Shown in pieces: positions 33,284-41,599 of a stretch of DNA of 51,628 nt. Numbering within the stretch: position 1 is the stretch's first letter; each line of letters starts with the position of its first letter. A model generated the notes under the pieces. It did no database searches and had not been told where the DNA came from. It was given only the letters and a program-made list of their open reading frames with translations. This DNA comes from Candidatus Cloacimonadota bacterium (lineage in GTDB: Bacteria > Cloacimonadota > Cloacimonadia > Cloacimonadales > Cloacimonadaceae). A program made the translations under genes and the position numbers. The stretch is from positions 1-51,628 of the forward strand of contig JAEWNJ010000044.1 of NCBI GenBank assembly GCA_023392795.1, read 5' to 3'.

Positions 33284-34579
33284 ATGCAAGACACATTAGT
33301 GAAAGACATCGCCGCCCATGTGAGTAAAGAAATCCGCCTGAAGGGCTGGGTGAGAAACATCCGCAGTAGCGGTAAACTGCTCTTTATCATATTTCGGGAC
33401 GGCAGCGGCGAGATCCAAGCCGTGGCTTTCAAACCGGATATGGGCGAAGAAGCCTTTGAGAATGCCAAAAGGTTGAGTCTGGAATCCAGCGTGATCCTCA
33501 CCGGAATCCCCAAAGAGCATCAGAAAATCGCAGGTCAGTATGAGCTATCAGTTACTTCGGTGCGAAGCGTACAGATCGCTGATGATTACCCGATCGGGAA
33601 AAAAGAACATGGCCCGGATTTCCTGCTTTCAAACCGCCATCTCTGGATTCGTTCGCCCAAGCAGTGGGCTGTCCTGAGAATACGTCACACCGTCTATTTT
33701 GCCATCTGTGAATACCTGAATGATAATAACTTTTTCCGCTTTGATTCTCCCATTTTGACGCCCAATGCCTGCGAAGGGACTACCACTCTGTTTGAACTGG
33801 ATTATTTCGATGAAGGAAAGGCCTATCTCTCCCAATCAGGACAATTGTATCTGGAAACTGGGATCATGAGCCTGGGCAGGGTTTACGATTTTGGCCCTGT
33901 GTTCCGTGCGGAACGCTCCAAGACCCGAAAACATCTTACCGAGTTTTGGATGATGGACGCTGAGGCGGCTTATGTGGAACACGATGAGAATATGGCAATC
34001 CAGGAAGGCCTGATCCGTCACGTGATTCGAACCGTTTTGGCGAAGTGTGATCACGAACTGGATGTATTGGAACGCGACAAGGAAGCGCTCAAAGCTGCTG
34101 ATGCCCCCTTCAAGAAAATGACGCACTATGACGCAATCGAATATCTACGCGCAAGGGGCAGCGAGATAGATCACGATAGCGACCTCGGCGCGGCAGACGA
34201 AGTAATGCTTACCGAAGGTTCTCCTGTACCGATCTTCATCGAGAAGTGGCCAAAAGCCATCAAGGCCTTTTATATGAAACGCGATGCCGAGAATCCCGAC
34301 GTTGTTTTGGGCAGCGATTTGATAGCCCCGGAAGGATTTGGCGAAATCATTGGCGGAAGCCAGCGTGAAGATGATTATGACTTGCTTCTGAGCCGGATGC
34401 AAGCTGAAGAAATGCCGATCGAAGATTATCAATGGTATCTGGATCTGCGCAAGTACGGTTCGGTACCTCATAGTGGATTCGGCATTGGCCTGGAACGTTT
34501 GGTTACCTGGATGAGCGGAATTCATCATATCCGCGAGACTATTCCCTTCCCAAGGATGATCTATCGCATCTACCCTTGA
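33284..34579 (+). CDS. asnS: Asparaginyl-tRNA synthetase
   Basis: A 431-aa class II synthetase charging tRNA-Asn. The N-terminal OB fold (1-105) contains IRLKGWVRNIRSSG. SNRHLWIRSP at 116-125 is the Asn-type form of the motif that reads differently in AspRS. Motif 2 is FGPVFRAERSKTRKHLTEFW (203-222) and motif 3 is HSGFGIGLERLVTWM near the C-terminus. Length is normal for compact AsnRS. The ATG lies 4 bp after the dehydrogenase stop, so it is probably the last gene of a three-gene run, followed by hairpins. Confidence 0.95.
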   Translation: MQDTLVKDIAAHVSKEIRLKGWVRNIRSSGKLLFIIFRDGSGEIQAVAFKPDMGEEAFENAKRLSLESSVILTGIPKEHQKIAGQYELSVTSVRSVQIADDYPIGKKEHGPDFLLSNRHLWIRSPKQWAVLRIRHTVYFAICEYLNDNNFFRFDSPILTPNACEGTTTLFELDYFDEGKAYLSQSGQLYLETGIMSLGRVYDFGPVFRAERSKTRKHLTEFWMMDAEAAYVEHDENMAIQEGLIRHVIRTVLAKCDHELDVLERDKEALKAADAPFKKMTHYDAIEYLRARGSEIDHDSDLGAADEVMLTEGSPVPIFIEKWPKAIKAFYMKRDAENPDVVLGSDLIAPEGFGEIIGGSQREDDYDLLLSRMQAEEMPIEDYQWYLDLRKYGSVPHSGFGIGLERLVTWMSGIHHIRETIPFPRMIYRIYP

Positions 34580-34586
34580 TCCCAAT

Positions 34587-34610
34587 AGCATTTCGCTGCA
34601 AGGCAATGCT
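34587..34610 (+). terminator. Short hairpin after asnS
   Basis: AGCATT (34587-34592) pairs with AATGCT (34605-34610), followed by TTG. Weak; it precedes a larger hairpin. Confidence 0.3.
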
Positions 34611-34613
34611 TTG

Positions 34614-34645
34614 TCCGGTCTATGCGTCAGAATGCATGGACCGGA
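34614..34645 (+). terminator. Hairpin downstream of asnS
   Basis: TCCGGTCTATGC (34614-34625) pairs with GCATGGACCGGA (34634-34645) with one G-U pair and an 8-nt loop. The tract after it is AT-rich but not a clean T-run. Confidence 0.5.
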
Positions 34646-34650
34646 AATGA

Positions 34651-34679
34651 TTTACATTTGTACCCTTGCCTGATATTAA
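34651..34679 (+). promoter_or_regulatory. Sigma70-type promoter of the aminotransferase gene
   Basis: TTTACA (34651-34656, five of six) and TATTAA (34674-34679, four of six) with the ideal 17-bp spacer, 27 bp before the ATG. Confidence 0.5.
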
Positions 34680-34706
34680 ATAAATAAGATATAAAGGACA
34701 AAAGGA

Positions 34707-35921
34707 ATGATGATCAAATCATTACTATCAGAAACTACCAGGACCATGAAATCATCCATGATTCGGGAATTGGTGGCTTCCACTCGTGAGATACCGGGAT
34801 TGATCTCCTTCGCCGGAGGATTCCCTTCGCCGAAGACGTTTCCCCGCGACCTCCTCAGTAAAATCTACGCTGATGTGGTTGGCAACGAAGGGATGTCTGT
34901 ATTGCAATATGGAGCCAGCGAAGGCGACCTCGAGCTGAAACGCGAACTCATGAAATGGGAAGGCTATGACCTTTCTCCCGATAACATGCTGATCACCGCA
35001 GGCTCCACCAATGCCATTTATTATATGACTCGCGCGCTGGTGGATCCGGGCGACGTGGTTATCTGTGAAGCGCCAAGTTTCCTGGGTTCCCTGGTGGCAT
35101 TTGAAGCTATCGGTGCGCAACTGGTAGGCATTCCTCTCGATCTGGAAGGTATTGACATGGTAAAGCTGCAAGCCAGGGTGGACGAGCTTCGTGGGGCCGG
35201 CAAGAAAGTGAAGATGATCTACACCATTCCAGATTTTCACAATCCTGCGGGGTTAACGATGAGCTACGCGCGGCGCAAAGCCCTCATCGAATACGCAATG
35301 GCAATGGATATTGCCATTTTGGAGGATAATCCCTATTCCCGTTTGCGCTTCAGCGGAGAGGCAGTGCCAACCCTATTTCGCATTGCCAATGAAGAATATC
35401 GCAATAGTGATGTGGTTACGGAAGTAGTGTCATTCTCCAAAATCCTGGGCCCGGGCATGCGCCTGGCCTTTGCCAAGGGCAATCCCACCTTGATCGAAAG
35501 AATGTGTTCCTGGCAGCAGAAAGTGAATGTAACGCCGGATTGCGTATCTCAAAGAGTGGCCGCAAGGTTCCTGGCAGAAGGCTATATGCAGCCACATCTG
35601 GATACGATCTGCGATTTCTACCGGCCTTATCTGGAACGGATGTTGAGCGCGATGTCCAAACACTTGCCACCCTACATCCAGTACACCAAGCCCGAGGGAG
35701 GTATCTTTACCTGGCTGTGGTTACCGGAAGATATGAACGCTAATAAGCTCTTTGAACAAGCCAAAGCGCATAAGGTTACTTTTATCCCCGGCAGTCAGTT
35801 TTATCCCACGGGACAGGAAAAGTTTAATTGCCTGCGCTTGAACTTTACTTTCTCGTCTTTTGAACAGATTGATCAGGGCGTCAGCAGCCTTGGTACTCTG
35901 ATGAACGAGTTTTACGCTTGA
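34707..35921 (+). CDS. PLP-dependent class I/II aminotransferase (2-aminoadipate aminotransferase-like)
   Basis: A 404-aa fold-type I transaminase. The PLP lysine is in SFSKILGPGMR (K245). Other active-site residues are N179 in FHNPAG, D207 and Y210 in EDNPYSR, and an Arg near the C-terminus (LRLNF). The N-terminal block FAGGFPSPKTFP and overall pattern match the multi-substrate LysN / MocR-like group, whose members act on 2-aminoadipate, branched-chain or aromatic amino acids; specificity cannot be told. An aromatic role would fit the shikimate genes but there is no linkage. AAAGGA sites precede the tandem ATG codons. Confidence 0.88.
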   Translation: MMIKSLLSETTRTMKSSMIRELVASTREIPGLISFAGGFPSPKTFPRDLLSKIYADVVGNEGMSVLQYGASEGDLELKRELMKWEGYDLSPDNMLITAGSTNAIYYMTRALVDPGDVVICEAPSFLGSLVAFEAIGAQLVGIPLDLEGIDMVKLQARVDELRGAGKKVKMIYTIPDFHNPAGLTMSYARRKALIEYAMAMDIAILEDNPYSRLRFSGEAVPTLFRIANEEYRNSDVVTEVVSFSKILGPGMRLAFAKGNPTLIERMCSWQQKVNVTPDCVSQRVAARFLAEGYMQPHLDTICDFYRPYLERMLSAMSKHLPPYIQYTKPEGGIFTWLWLPEDMNANKLFEQAKAHKVTFIPGSQFYPTGQEKFNCLRLNFTFSSFEQIDQGVSSLGTLMNEFYA

Positions 35922-35980
35922 CGACTATGGCGTGGTACATTATCTTGTAAATGTAGAGAATACTTCCAAAGGAGTATGCT

Positions 35981-36394
35981 ATGAAGAAACTCTTATTGAT
36001 CTTGTCGCTTAGCCTGGCGATGTTGCCGTTGCTGGCTCAGCTAAATATGATGCGTCCAAACTTTAGCCCCTATGCACTGAAATCGGCTTTGCCCAATCTC
36101 AAAATGTCCCATTCCATGGGCTTTGAGGCGGGAACCAGCAGTGGTGGGGATGGCTATTATCTCTCCAGATATACCAATACGCTGTCTTACAAGCTCAGCC
36201 CCAAGATGGATCTGGATGTGGACCTGAACTTTGTGAATTTTGGCTCCACGAGCAAGGGCTTCTCTCTGAATGATGATAACTCCACAAAGCTCCTTCCCGA
36301 GTTTTCCCTGCGTTATCAACCGAGGGAGAATATGAGCTTTGAACTAAGAATGCGACAGGGCTGGATGAACAGATCTGTCATCACCGATTGGTAA
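35981..36394 (+). CDS. Small secreted beta-rich protein, unknown
   Basis: A 137-aa protein with a clear signal peptide (MKKLLLILSLSLAMLPLLAQ). The mature part shows alternating polar/hydrophobic strands (YTNTLSYKLSPKMDLDVDLN, FSLRYQPRENMSFELRMRQG), suggesting a beta-barrel fragment or outer-membrane-associated protein. No specific family is recognised. AAGGAG precedes the ATG. The prepilin peptidase starts 14 nt downstream, so they may be co-transcribed. It seems too short for a complete outer-membrane barrel. Confidence 0.7.
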   Translation: MKKLLLILSLSLAMLPLLAQLNMMRPNFSPYALKSALPNLKMSHSMGFEAGTSSGGDGYYLSRYTNTLSYKLSPKMDLDVDLNFVNFGSTSKGFSLNDDNSTKLLPEFSLRYQPRENMSFELRMRQGWMNRSVITDW

Positions 36395-36408
36395 GGGGAG
36401 AAGCTGCT

Positions 36409-37167
36409 TTGTTTTCAGTAGTCATTATCATCCTGGTAGTTATCGGTGCGGCTCTGGGTAGTTTTCTGAATGTACTGATCTGGCGGTTGCCGCGCAAGGA
36501 ATCCATCGTCTACCCTTCCTCACATTGTGGAGATTGCGGCAAGCCTATACCCCTCTGGTGGAACATTCCCATCATTAGCTGGATTCTCTTGGGTGGAAAG
36601 TGCAAACACTGCGGGGCCAGAATCCATTGGCATCACCTGCTGGTGGAGATCATCGCACCGTCTCTCCTGATCGTCCTGTTTCTGCAATACGGGCTGTTCA
36701 ATGTGGTATTCTTCAAGTATGCGCTTTTAGCCTTGTGGATGATCCCCATATTTTTCATCGATGCCTTCCATCAAATCATCCCACACAAGCTCTCCATCCC
36801 TTTGATTCCCGTAGGACTGGCCTTTGCCCTCTTTGCTAAAAGTGACGTAGGGTTAGTAAATGCTGCCGTGTCGGGCGGAGTGATGTTTGGCTTTCTGCTT
36901 CTGCTGGCCTATGGGTACCGTATTGCCCGCAAGGTGGATGGATTGGGCGGCGGCGACATCTGGCTACTAACTGGGGTGGCAACCTTTTTGGGACTGATCA
37001 GTCTCCCCTTTGTGGTACTCCTGGCGTCGTTGATGGGTATCGTGTATTTCCTCGTAGCCGTGCGAGATACCAATAAGGTATTTGCCTTTGGTAACTTCAT
37101 TGCCCTCTCTGTATTGATCTGGATCTGCCTGGGCGGAGAAAGTATCCTTGGCTACCTGCCTATATGA
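36409..37167 (+). CDS. pilD: Type IV prepilin peptidase (A24 leader peptidase/methylase)
   Basis: A 252-aa polytopic inner-membrane aspartic protease that cleaves and N-methylates type IV pilin or type II secretion pseudopilin leaders. Visible: GSFLNVLIWRLPR near the N-terminus, a zinc-type CGDC...CKHC pair (C40, C43, C65, C68), catalytic D118 in FFIDAFHQIIP and D183 in GLGGGDIW. The TTG at 36409, with GGGGAG ahead, gives the usual N-terminus; an upstream TTG at 36388 overlaps the previous gene and adds a charged leader. No pilin or secretion genes are near. Confidence 0.9.
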   Translation: MFSVVIIILVVIGAALGSFLNVLIWRLPRKESIVYPSSHCGDCGKPIPLWWNIPIISWILLGGKCKHCGARIHWHHLLVEIIAPSLLIVLFLQYGLFNVVFFKYALLALWMIPIFFIDAFHQIIPHKLSIPLIPVGLAFALFAKSDVGLVNAAVSGGVMFGFLLLLAYGYRIARKVDGLGGGDIWLLTGVATFLGLISLPFVVLLASLMGIVYFLVAVRDTNKVFAFGNFIALSVLIWICLGGESILGYLPI

Positions 37168-37198
37168 GACGTAGATCCATGGCATCTGCTATATGCAA

Positions 37199-37231
37199 CC
37201 ACGCCGGCAAGGAATATCCAAACCGGCGTGG
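37199..37231 (+). terminator. Terminator after the prepilin peptidase
   Basis: CCACGCCGG (37199-37207) and CCGGCGTGG (37223-37231) form a perfect 9-bp GC-rich stem, followed by AATGCTTTT. It also lies just beyond the stop of the convergent small membrane gene. Confidence 0.65.
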
Positions 37232-37262
37232 AATGCTTTTGGGAAATGCGGGGATTTGAGTA

Positions 37263-37538
37263 TCAGTAAGACATGCCACCGGTCAAACTGCTCATGAGGC
37301 CGGCGATAGTGCTGGCCATGATCATCCACAATACTATACTGATCGCCGCGAAGATGAGAGTGGCAATGGCAAAGTTTCTACGATTTGGATTTTCACCTGA
37401 GCTGGCAGCCCAAACGATGAGGAGAATGATGTTTACGAGTGGTATAATCATTAAAAGCATGGTAACTATCCAGTTACCGACTGTCATAATAGGAGCGAGC
37501 TGTTCATGAGCGGTGAACTGACGGGGTTCTTGTTCCAT
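37263..37538 (-). CDS. Small two-helix membrane protein
   Basis: A 91-aa protein with two predicted membrane helices (about 18-46 and 57-84) joined by a polar, basic loop (SSGENPNRRNF). The pattern of GNWIVTMLLMIIPLVNIILL followed by a small basic loop is shared by many unnamed Bacteroidetes-like proteins; function is unknown. The ATG at 37538, preceded by GGAGG, is preferred over an extension to 37619. Monocistronic, divergent from the EF-G-2-like gene. A TTGACA box on the minus strand (37590-37595) could be its -35. Confidence 0.75.
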   Translation of the reverse strand: MEQEPRQFTAHEQLAPIMTVGNWIVTMLLMIIPLVNIILLIVWAASSGENPNRRNFAIATLIFAAISIVLWMIMASTIAGLMSSLTGGMSY

Positions 37539-37636
37539 TGGGAACCTCCAGAATATTTTGTGAAACAATCCTTGATCCGGAAGGGTATGTGTCAAGTAAA
37601 ACAAAAGCATTGACACCAAGTACGCTGGTAAAATCC

Positions 37637-37665
37637 TTGTTCATCGTAGTTAAACTGTATATAAA
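37637..37665 (+). promoter_or_regulatory. Possible promoter of the EF-G-2-like/ruv run
   Basis: TTGTTC (37637-37642) and TATAAA (37660-37665) with a 17-bp spacer, 27 bp before the ATG at 37693, which has GAGGAA ahead of it. Confidence 0.4.
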
Positions 37666-37692
37666 AATCGAGATAAATACACGAGGAATAAC

Positions 37693-39750
37693 ATGAAAGA
37701 ATACTCAATGAAGAAGTTACGCAATTTGATGCTGATGGGTTCCAGTGGATCTGGAAAGACCATTCTGGCTGAACAAATCTTTTATCTTAGTAAAAGTACA
37801 AATAGACTTGGCAAGATTGACGAGGGCAATACCGTCATGGATTTTGATCCTGAAGAAACGGCCAAGAAAATGTCCCTGGGGCTGTCCATCGGCTACGCCA
37901 ATTTTAACGACCACAAGCTAAACATCCTCGACGCGCCGGGTTATCCGGACTTCGTAGGTGATGCCATCGTAGCTCTGCCTGCGGTGGAAAATGTGGTGAT
38001 CGTTGCCAATGCCACAGGCGGTTTCGAAGTGGGTCTTGAGCTTGCTTTGGAACAGGTGGAAGGTAAGAAAAAGGGTAAAATAATCCTGGTGAATCGCATG
38101 GATAACGAACATGCCGATTACGACAAGACCCTGGAAGCCATTCATGAGAACACCGGCATCAATCCCGTTAAGGTACATATCCCCATCGGTAAGGAAGGCT
38201 TCTTTGAAGGCGTGGTGGATGTGATCCGCCAAAAGGCCATCAAGTCCGGAGTGGAGAGCGATGTTCCCGCAAACATGACTGACCAGGTGGAAGAAGCCAG
38301 ACTGCATCTGATGGAAGCAGTGGCTGAGACTTCTGAAGAATTGCTCAATGAGTTCCTCGAAAACATGGAACTCCCTCAAGACAAACTGATTGCCGGGCTC
38401 AGATCTGCCATTGCCAATGGCGAAGTGGTTCCAGCCTTTGTATGCTCTGCCGGAACTGGCGTGGGTGTTCAGGCTTTTATGCAGGCTGCGATCGATTATC
38501 TCCCATCTCCTGAAGATTGTGCCACCATGGAACTCTTGGAAGGAGAAGCCCCGAAAAGCTTCGTGGCATCAGCCAATGGCGAGCTTCTGGGCTACATCTT
38601 CAAGCTTTATGCCGATCCCAGCATGGGTGATTTTGCCTACGTGAGGATGTTCTCAGGATCCCTCAAAACTGGAACCGAATTCTATACTCCCGAAAAGGAA
38701 GCCAAGGATAAGGCCGGGAACATGTATTTCATGCTCGGTAAGAACCGTCATGACTGCACAGAGATCCGCGCAGGCGAGATCGGAGCGCTGGTAAAGCTGA
38801 AAAACGCCAAGGTAATGAATAGCATCGTAGCTCCCAATGCCCGTCATGCCATGATACCCACAGATGTCCCCACTGCCACTACCTGGCAGGCCATCAAAGC
38901 CGTCAATCAATCCGATGAAGACAAGATCGGCAGCTCACTGCAAAGAGTGATCGCGGAGGATCCTACCATTCGTTACGAGCTAAATGCTGAGACTCATGAG
39001 AATGTGCTGTCTGGCATGGGCGATCAACAGCTTCAATTGGTACTCAAAAAGCTAAAAAACCGTTACAAAGTGGAAGCTGAGCTGAAGGCTCCGCGCATCC
39101 AATATAAAGAGACGATAACAGCCGGTGCTGAAAGCAACTACAAACATAAAAAGCAATCCGGCGGACGCGGGCAGTATGGCGATGTATATTTCCGCATCAA
39201 GCCGACCGAACGCGGTGAGGGCTTCCAATTCATCAATGCCATCGTAGGCGGTGTGATTCCCTCGAACTTTGTCCCTGCCATTGAAAAGGGTCTCGTGGAA
39301 ACCATGGAAAAGGGCATTATCGCCGGCTATCAGGTGGTGGACGTCTCTGTGGAAGTCTATTACGGCAGTTATCACGATGTGGACAGCTCAGAAATGGCTT
39401 TCAAGATTGCATCATCGATGGCACTTAAAGAAGGTTTCAAGAAATGCAAACCCATCCTTCTGGAGCCCATTCACAACCTCGTGATCATCGTTCCCGGAGA
39501 GTATATGGGCGATGTGATGGGTGATATCTCCACCCGCCGTGGCCGCATCATGGGCATGGAACAGCGCGGTAAGAAACAGTATCTGAGCGCACAGATGCCA
39601 GTGGCTGAAATGTACAGCTATTTCCCTGCTCTCAAGTCTTTCACGCAGGGACGCGGTCGCTTTACTCAGGAATTCTCACATTACGAAAGAGTCCCCGAAG
39701 AAATCACCCAGAAAGTGGTTGCTGCATGGCAGGATAACGACGTTCAATAA
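37693..39750 (+). CDS. EF-G-2-like translation GTPase
   Basis: A 685-aa protein with all EF-G domains but altered GTPase motifs. The P-loop is GSSGSGKT (16-23) rather than GHxDxGKT; switch II is DAPGYPDF (80-87), with Tyr where EF-G has the catalytic His; G4 is NRMD (134-137). These changes are typical of the EF-G-2 family, such as the Thermus paralogue, whose role is unclear. Later domains look intact, including the domain IV/V region (GGRGQYGDVYFRIKP; GDISTRRGRIMGM). It heads a run ending with yebC, ruvC, ruvA, rsmB and a PASTA protein. It is probably not the main elongation factor. Confidence 0.88.
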   Translation: MKEYSMKKLRNLMLMGSSGSGKTILAEQIFYLSKSTNRLGKIDEGNTVMDFDPEETAKKMSLGLSIGYANFNDHKLNILDAPGYPDFVGDAIVALPAVENVVIVANATGGFEVGLELALEQVEGKKKGKIILVNRMDNEHADYDKTLEAIHENTGINPVKVHIPIGKEGFFEGVVDVIRQKAIKSGVESDVPANMTDQVEEARLHLMEAVAETSEELLNEFLENMELPQDKLIAGLRSAIANGEVVPAFVCSAGTGVGVQAFMQAAIDYLPSPEDCATMELLEGEAPKSFVASANGELLGYIFKLYADPSMGDFAYVRMFSGSLKTGTEFYTPEKEAKDKAGNMYFMLGKNRHDCTEIRAGEIGALVKLKNAKVMNSIVAPNARHAMIPTDVPTATTWQAIKAVNQSDEDKIGSSLQRVIAEDPTIRYELNAETHENVLSGMGDQQLQLVLKKLKNRYKVEAELKAPRIQYKETITAGAESNYKHKKQSGGRGQYGDVYFRIKPTERGEGFQFINAIVGGVIPSNFVPAIEKGLVETMEKGIIAGYQVVDVSVEVYYGSYHDVDSSEMAFKIASSMALKEGFKKCKPILLEPIHNLVIIVPGEYMGDVMGDISTRRGRIMGMEQRGKKQYLSAQMPVAEMYSYFPALKSFTQGRGRFTQEFSHYERVPEEITQKVVAAWQDNDVQ

Positions 39751-39764
39751 ATAAAGAGGTATGT

Positions 39765-40514
39765 ATGTCCGGACACAATAAGTGGAGCACGATTAAACAC
39801 AAAAAGGCCGCGACTGACGCGAAGCGCGGGAAGATCTACACCCGCATCGTAAAGGAAATCATTCTGGCTGCCAAAAGCGGCGGGGGCGATGCTGAGACCA
39901 ATCCGCGGCTCAGAACTGCCATTCTTGCCGCAAAATCCGCCAATATGCCGCGTGAAAACATCGAACGCGCCATCAAACGCGGAACCGGCGAGATTGAAGG
40001 CGTTACTTACGAAGAGATTACCTACGAAGGATACGGACACAACGGCGTCGGTATCGTAGTGGACGTGATGACTGATAACAAGAATCGCACGGTTGCCGAT
40101 TTGCGGCACATGTTCTCCAAGTATGGCGGCAATCTGGCCGAGTCCGGAGCCGTATCCTGGAACTTCGATCTGAAGGGATACTTCAATGTACCAGTAACCG
40201 GTCTGGACGAAGAAGAATTCATGATGCAAGCCTTGGAAGCTGGCGCGGACGACGTCGAAATGGGCGATGAGTACTTTGATATTTATACCAACCCGGGCGA
40301 GTTTCACACTGTGTTGGGAAAAATGGAAGCATTAGGTTTCCCCATTCTGAACGCCGAGCTCACCCGAGTGCCCAAAAATACCGTTAATGCAGATGATGTG
40401 GCCGAAAAGCTGATGCGTCTGATCGAGATGATCGAGGATTTGGACGATGTGCAAAAGGTCTATGCCAATTTTGAATTCTCCGATGAGGTAATGTCCAAGC
40501 TAGCCCAGGAATAG
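39765..40514 (+). CDS. yebC: YebC/PmpR family protein
   Basis: A 249-aa cytoplasmic protein, full length for the family, opening with MSGHNKWSTIKHKKAATDAK and containing the acidic middle and C-terminal domains (GAVSWNFDLKGYF, EAGADDVEM). Members were long annotated as transcription regulators; more recent work links some to translation of difficult sequences. The neighbour upstream, 14 nt away, is an EF-G-2-like GTPase, which fits a translation role but does not prove it. ruvC follows by 6 nt, a widely conserved yebC-ruvC pairing. Confidence 0.96.
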   Translation: MSGHNKWSTIKHKKAATDAKRGKIYTRIVKEIILAAKSGGGDAETNPRLRTAILAAKSANMPRENIERAIKRGTGEIEGVTYEEITYEGYGHNGVGIVVDVMTDNKNRTVADLRHMFSKYGGNLAESGAVSWNFDLKGYFNVPVTGLDEEEFMMQALEAGADDVEMGDEYFDIYTNPGEFHTVLGKMEALGFPILNAELTRVPKNTVNADDVAEKLMRLIEMIEDLDDVQKVYANFEFSDEVMSKLAQE

Positions 40515-40520
40515 CCATCC

Positions 40521-41006
40521 ATGATGATCGTGGGTATTGATCCCGGCAGTCGCTATTGCGGCTTTGGGCTTATCCAAACAGAAGGAAGAAAAGTAATTGC
40601 CGCGGGTTGCGACGTGATAGACGTAACCCGCGAGCTTGATTTAGGGGCGAGATTGAGTGCTTTGCATGCCAGGCTGGATCAGATCCTAAGTGAATACAAA
40701 CCGGACTGCGCTGCTGTGGAGGCAATGTTCTTTTCCAAGAATGTGAAGAGCACGTTCACTTTGGGACATGCGCGTGGAGTCATCCTGCTAGTTTTGGCGC
40801 AGCACCAGATCCCGATGGTTGAGTACTCGCCGCGCGAAGTGAAAAAGGCTGTGGTAGGGAACGGAAACGCCACCAAAGCCCAGGTGCGCTATATGATCCA
40901 CCAATTGTATGATCTCAGCCACAAGAGTTTACGCGACGACGCTTATGACGCATTGGCGATTGCGACCGCGCATTTTAACCGTACAAAATGGAAGGACAGG
41001 ATATGA
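40521..41006 (+). CDS. ruvC: Holliday junction resolvase RuvC
   Basis: A 161-aa endonuclease that cuts Holliday junctions made by RecA-type recombination. The four acidic catalytic residues are visible: D7 (GIDPGSRYCGFG), E67 (AAVEAMFF), D140 and D143 (LRDDAYDALA). It overlaps ruvA by 4 nt (ATGA). ruvB is not in the window. Confidence 0.97.
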   Translation: MMIVGIDPGSRYCGFGLIQTEGRKVIAAGCDVIDVTRELDLGARLSALHARLDQILSEYKPDCAAVEAMFFSKNVKSTFTLGHARGVILLVLAQHQIPMVEYSPREVKKAVVGNGNATKAQVRYMIHQLYDLSHKSLRDDAYDALAIATAHFNRTKWKDRI

Positions 41007-41599
41007 TTCATTACTTGAAGGGACAACTAAAATACAAATCACCCATGCTGGCTGTGATCGAAACCGCAGGTATCGGCTGGGAACTTAAGATTCCCGTCTC
41101 CACATTTGAGGTTTTACCAGACGTAGATAGCGAATACAGCCTCTATGCTTATCTCGCCATTTCCCAGGACGATGTGCGCATCTACGGCTTTGCCACCATA
41201 GCGGAACGTGAACTTTTTCAGATTCTTACACGCGTGAGCGGAATCGGCCCCAAGATCGCCATCTCTGTGCTTTCGACCCTTAGTGTTTCCGCTTTCGTTA
41301 AAAGTGTACGTAGTGGTGAGGAAGGCTTGCTGACCAGGGTTCCCGGGATTGGCAAGAAGAGTGCGCAGCGGCTGATAATGGAGCTAAAAGACCGGGTGCA
41401 TGTGCTGATGGACTACGTAGATGATAGCGCGCATAGCGACAACGCTTCTCTGGAAGTGGAGAATGCCCTGATGGCGCTTGGATTCAATGTCGCCCTGATC
41501 CAGCGTGAACTAAAGATGCTCAGCGACGAGGATCAAAAAATGCCCACAGAGCAATTGATCAAAGAAGTGATCAAACGTCTCTATCAGAGGGCGAAATGA
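41003..41599 (+). CDS. ruvA: Holliday junction branch migration subunit RuvA
   Basis: A 198-aa DNA-binding protein that tetramerises on four-way junctions and recruits RuvB. N-terminal MIHYLKGQL is the usual start. Two helix-hairpin-helix motifs are visible (ILTRVSGIGPKIAISVLS; LTRVPGIGKKSAQRLIME), and the C-terminal domain ends the protein. The ATG at 41003 overlaps the ruvC stop and has AGGA before it; a start 15 bp earlier is not needed. It overlaps rsmB by 4 nt. Confidence 0.96.
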   Translation: MIHYLKGQLKYKSPMLAVIETAGIGWELKIPVSTFEVLPDVDSEYSLYAYLAISQDDVRIYGFATIAERELFQILTRVSGIGPKIAISVLSTLSVSAFVKSVRSGEEGLLTRVPGIGKKSAQRLIMELKDRVHVLMDYVDDSAHSDNASLEVENALMALGFNVALIQRELKMLSDEDQKMPTEQLIKEVIKRLYQRAK

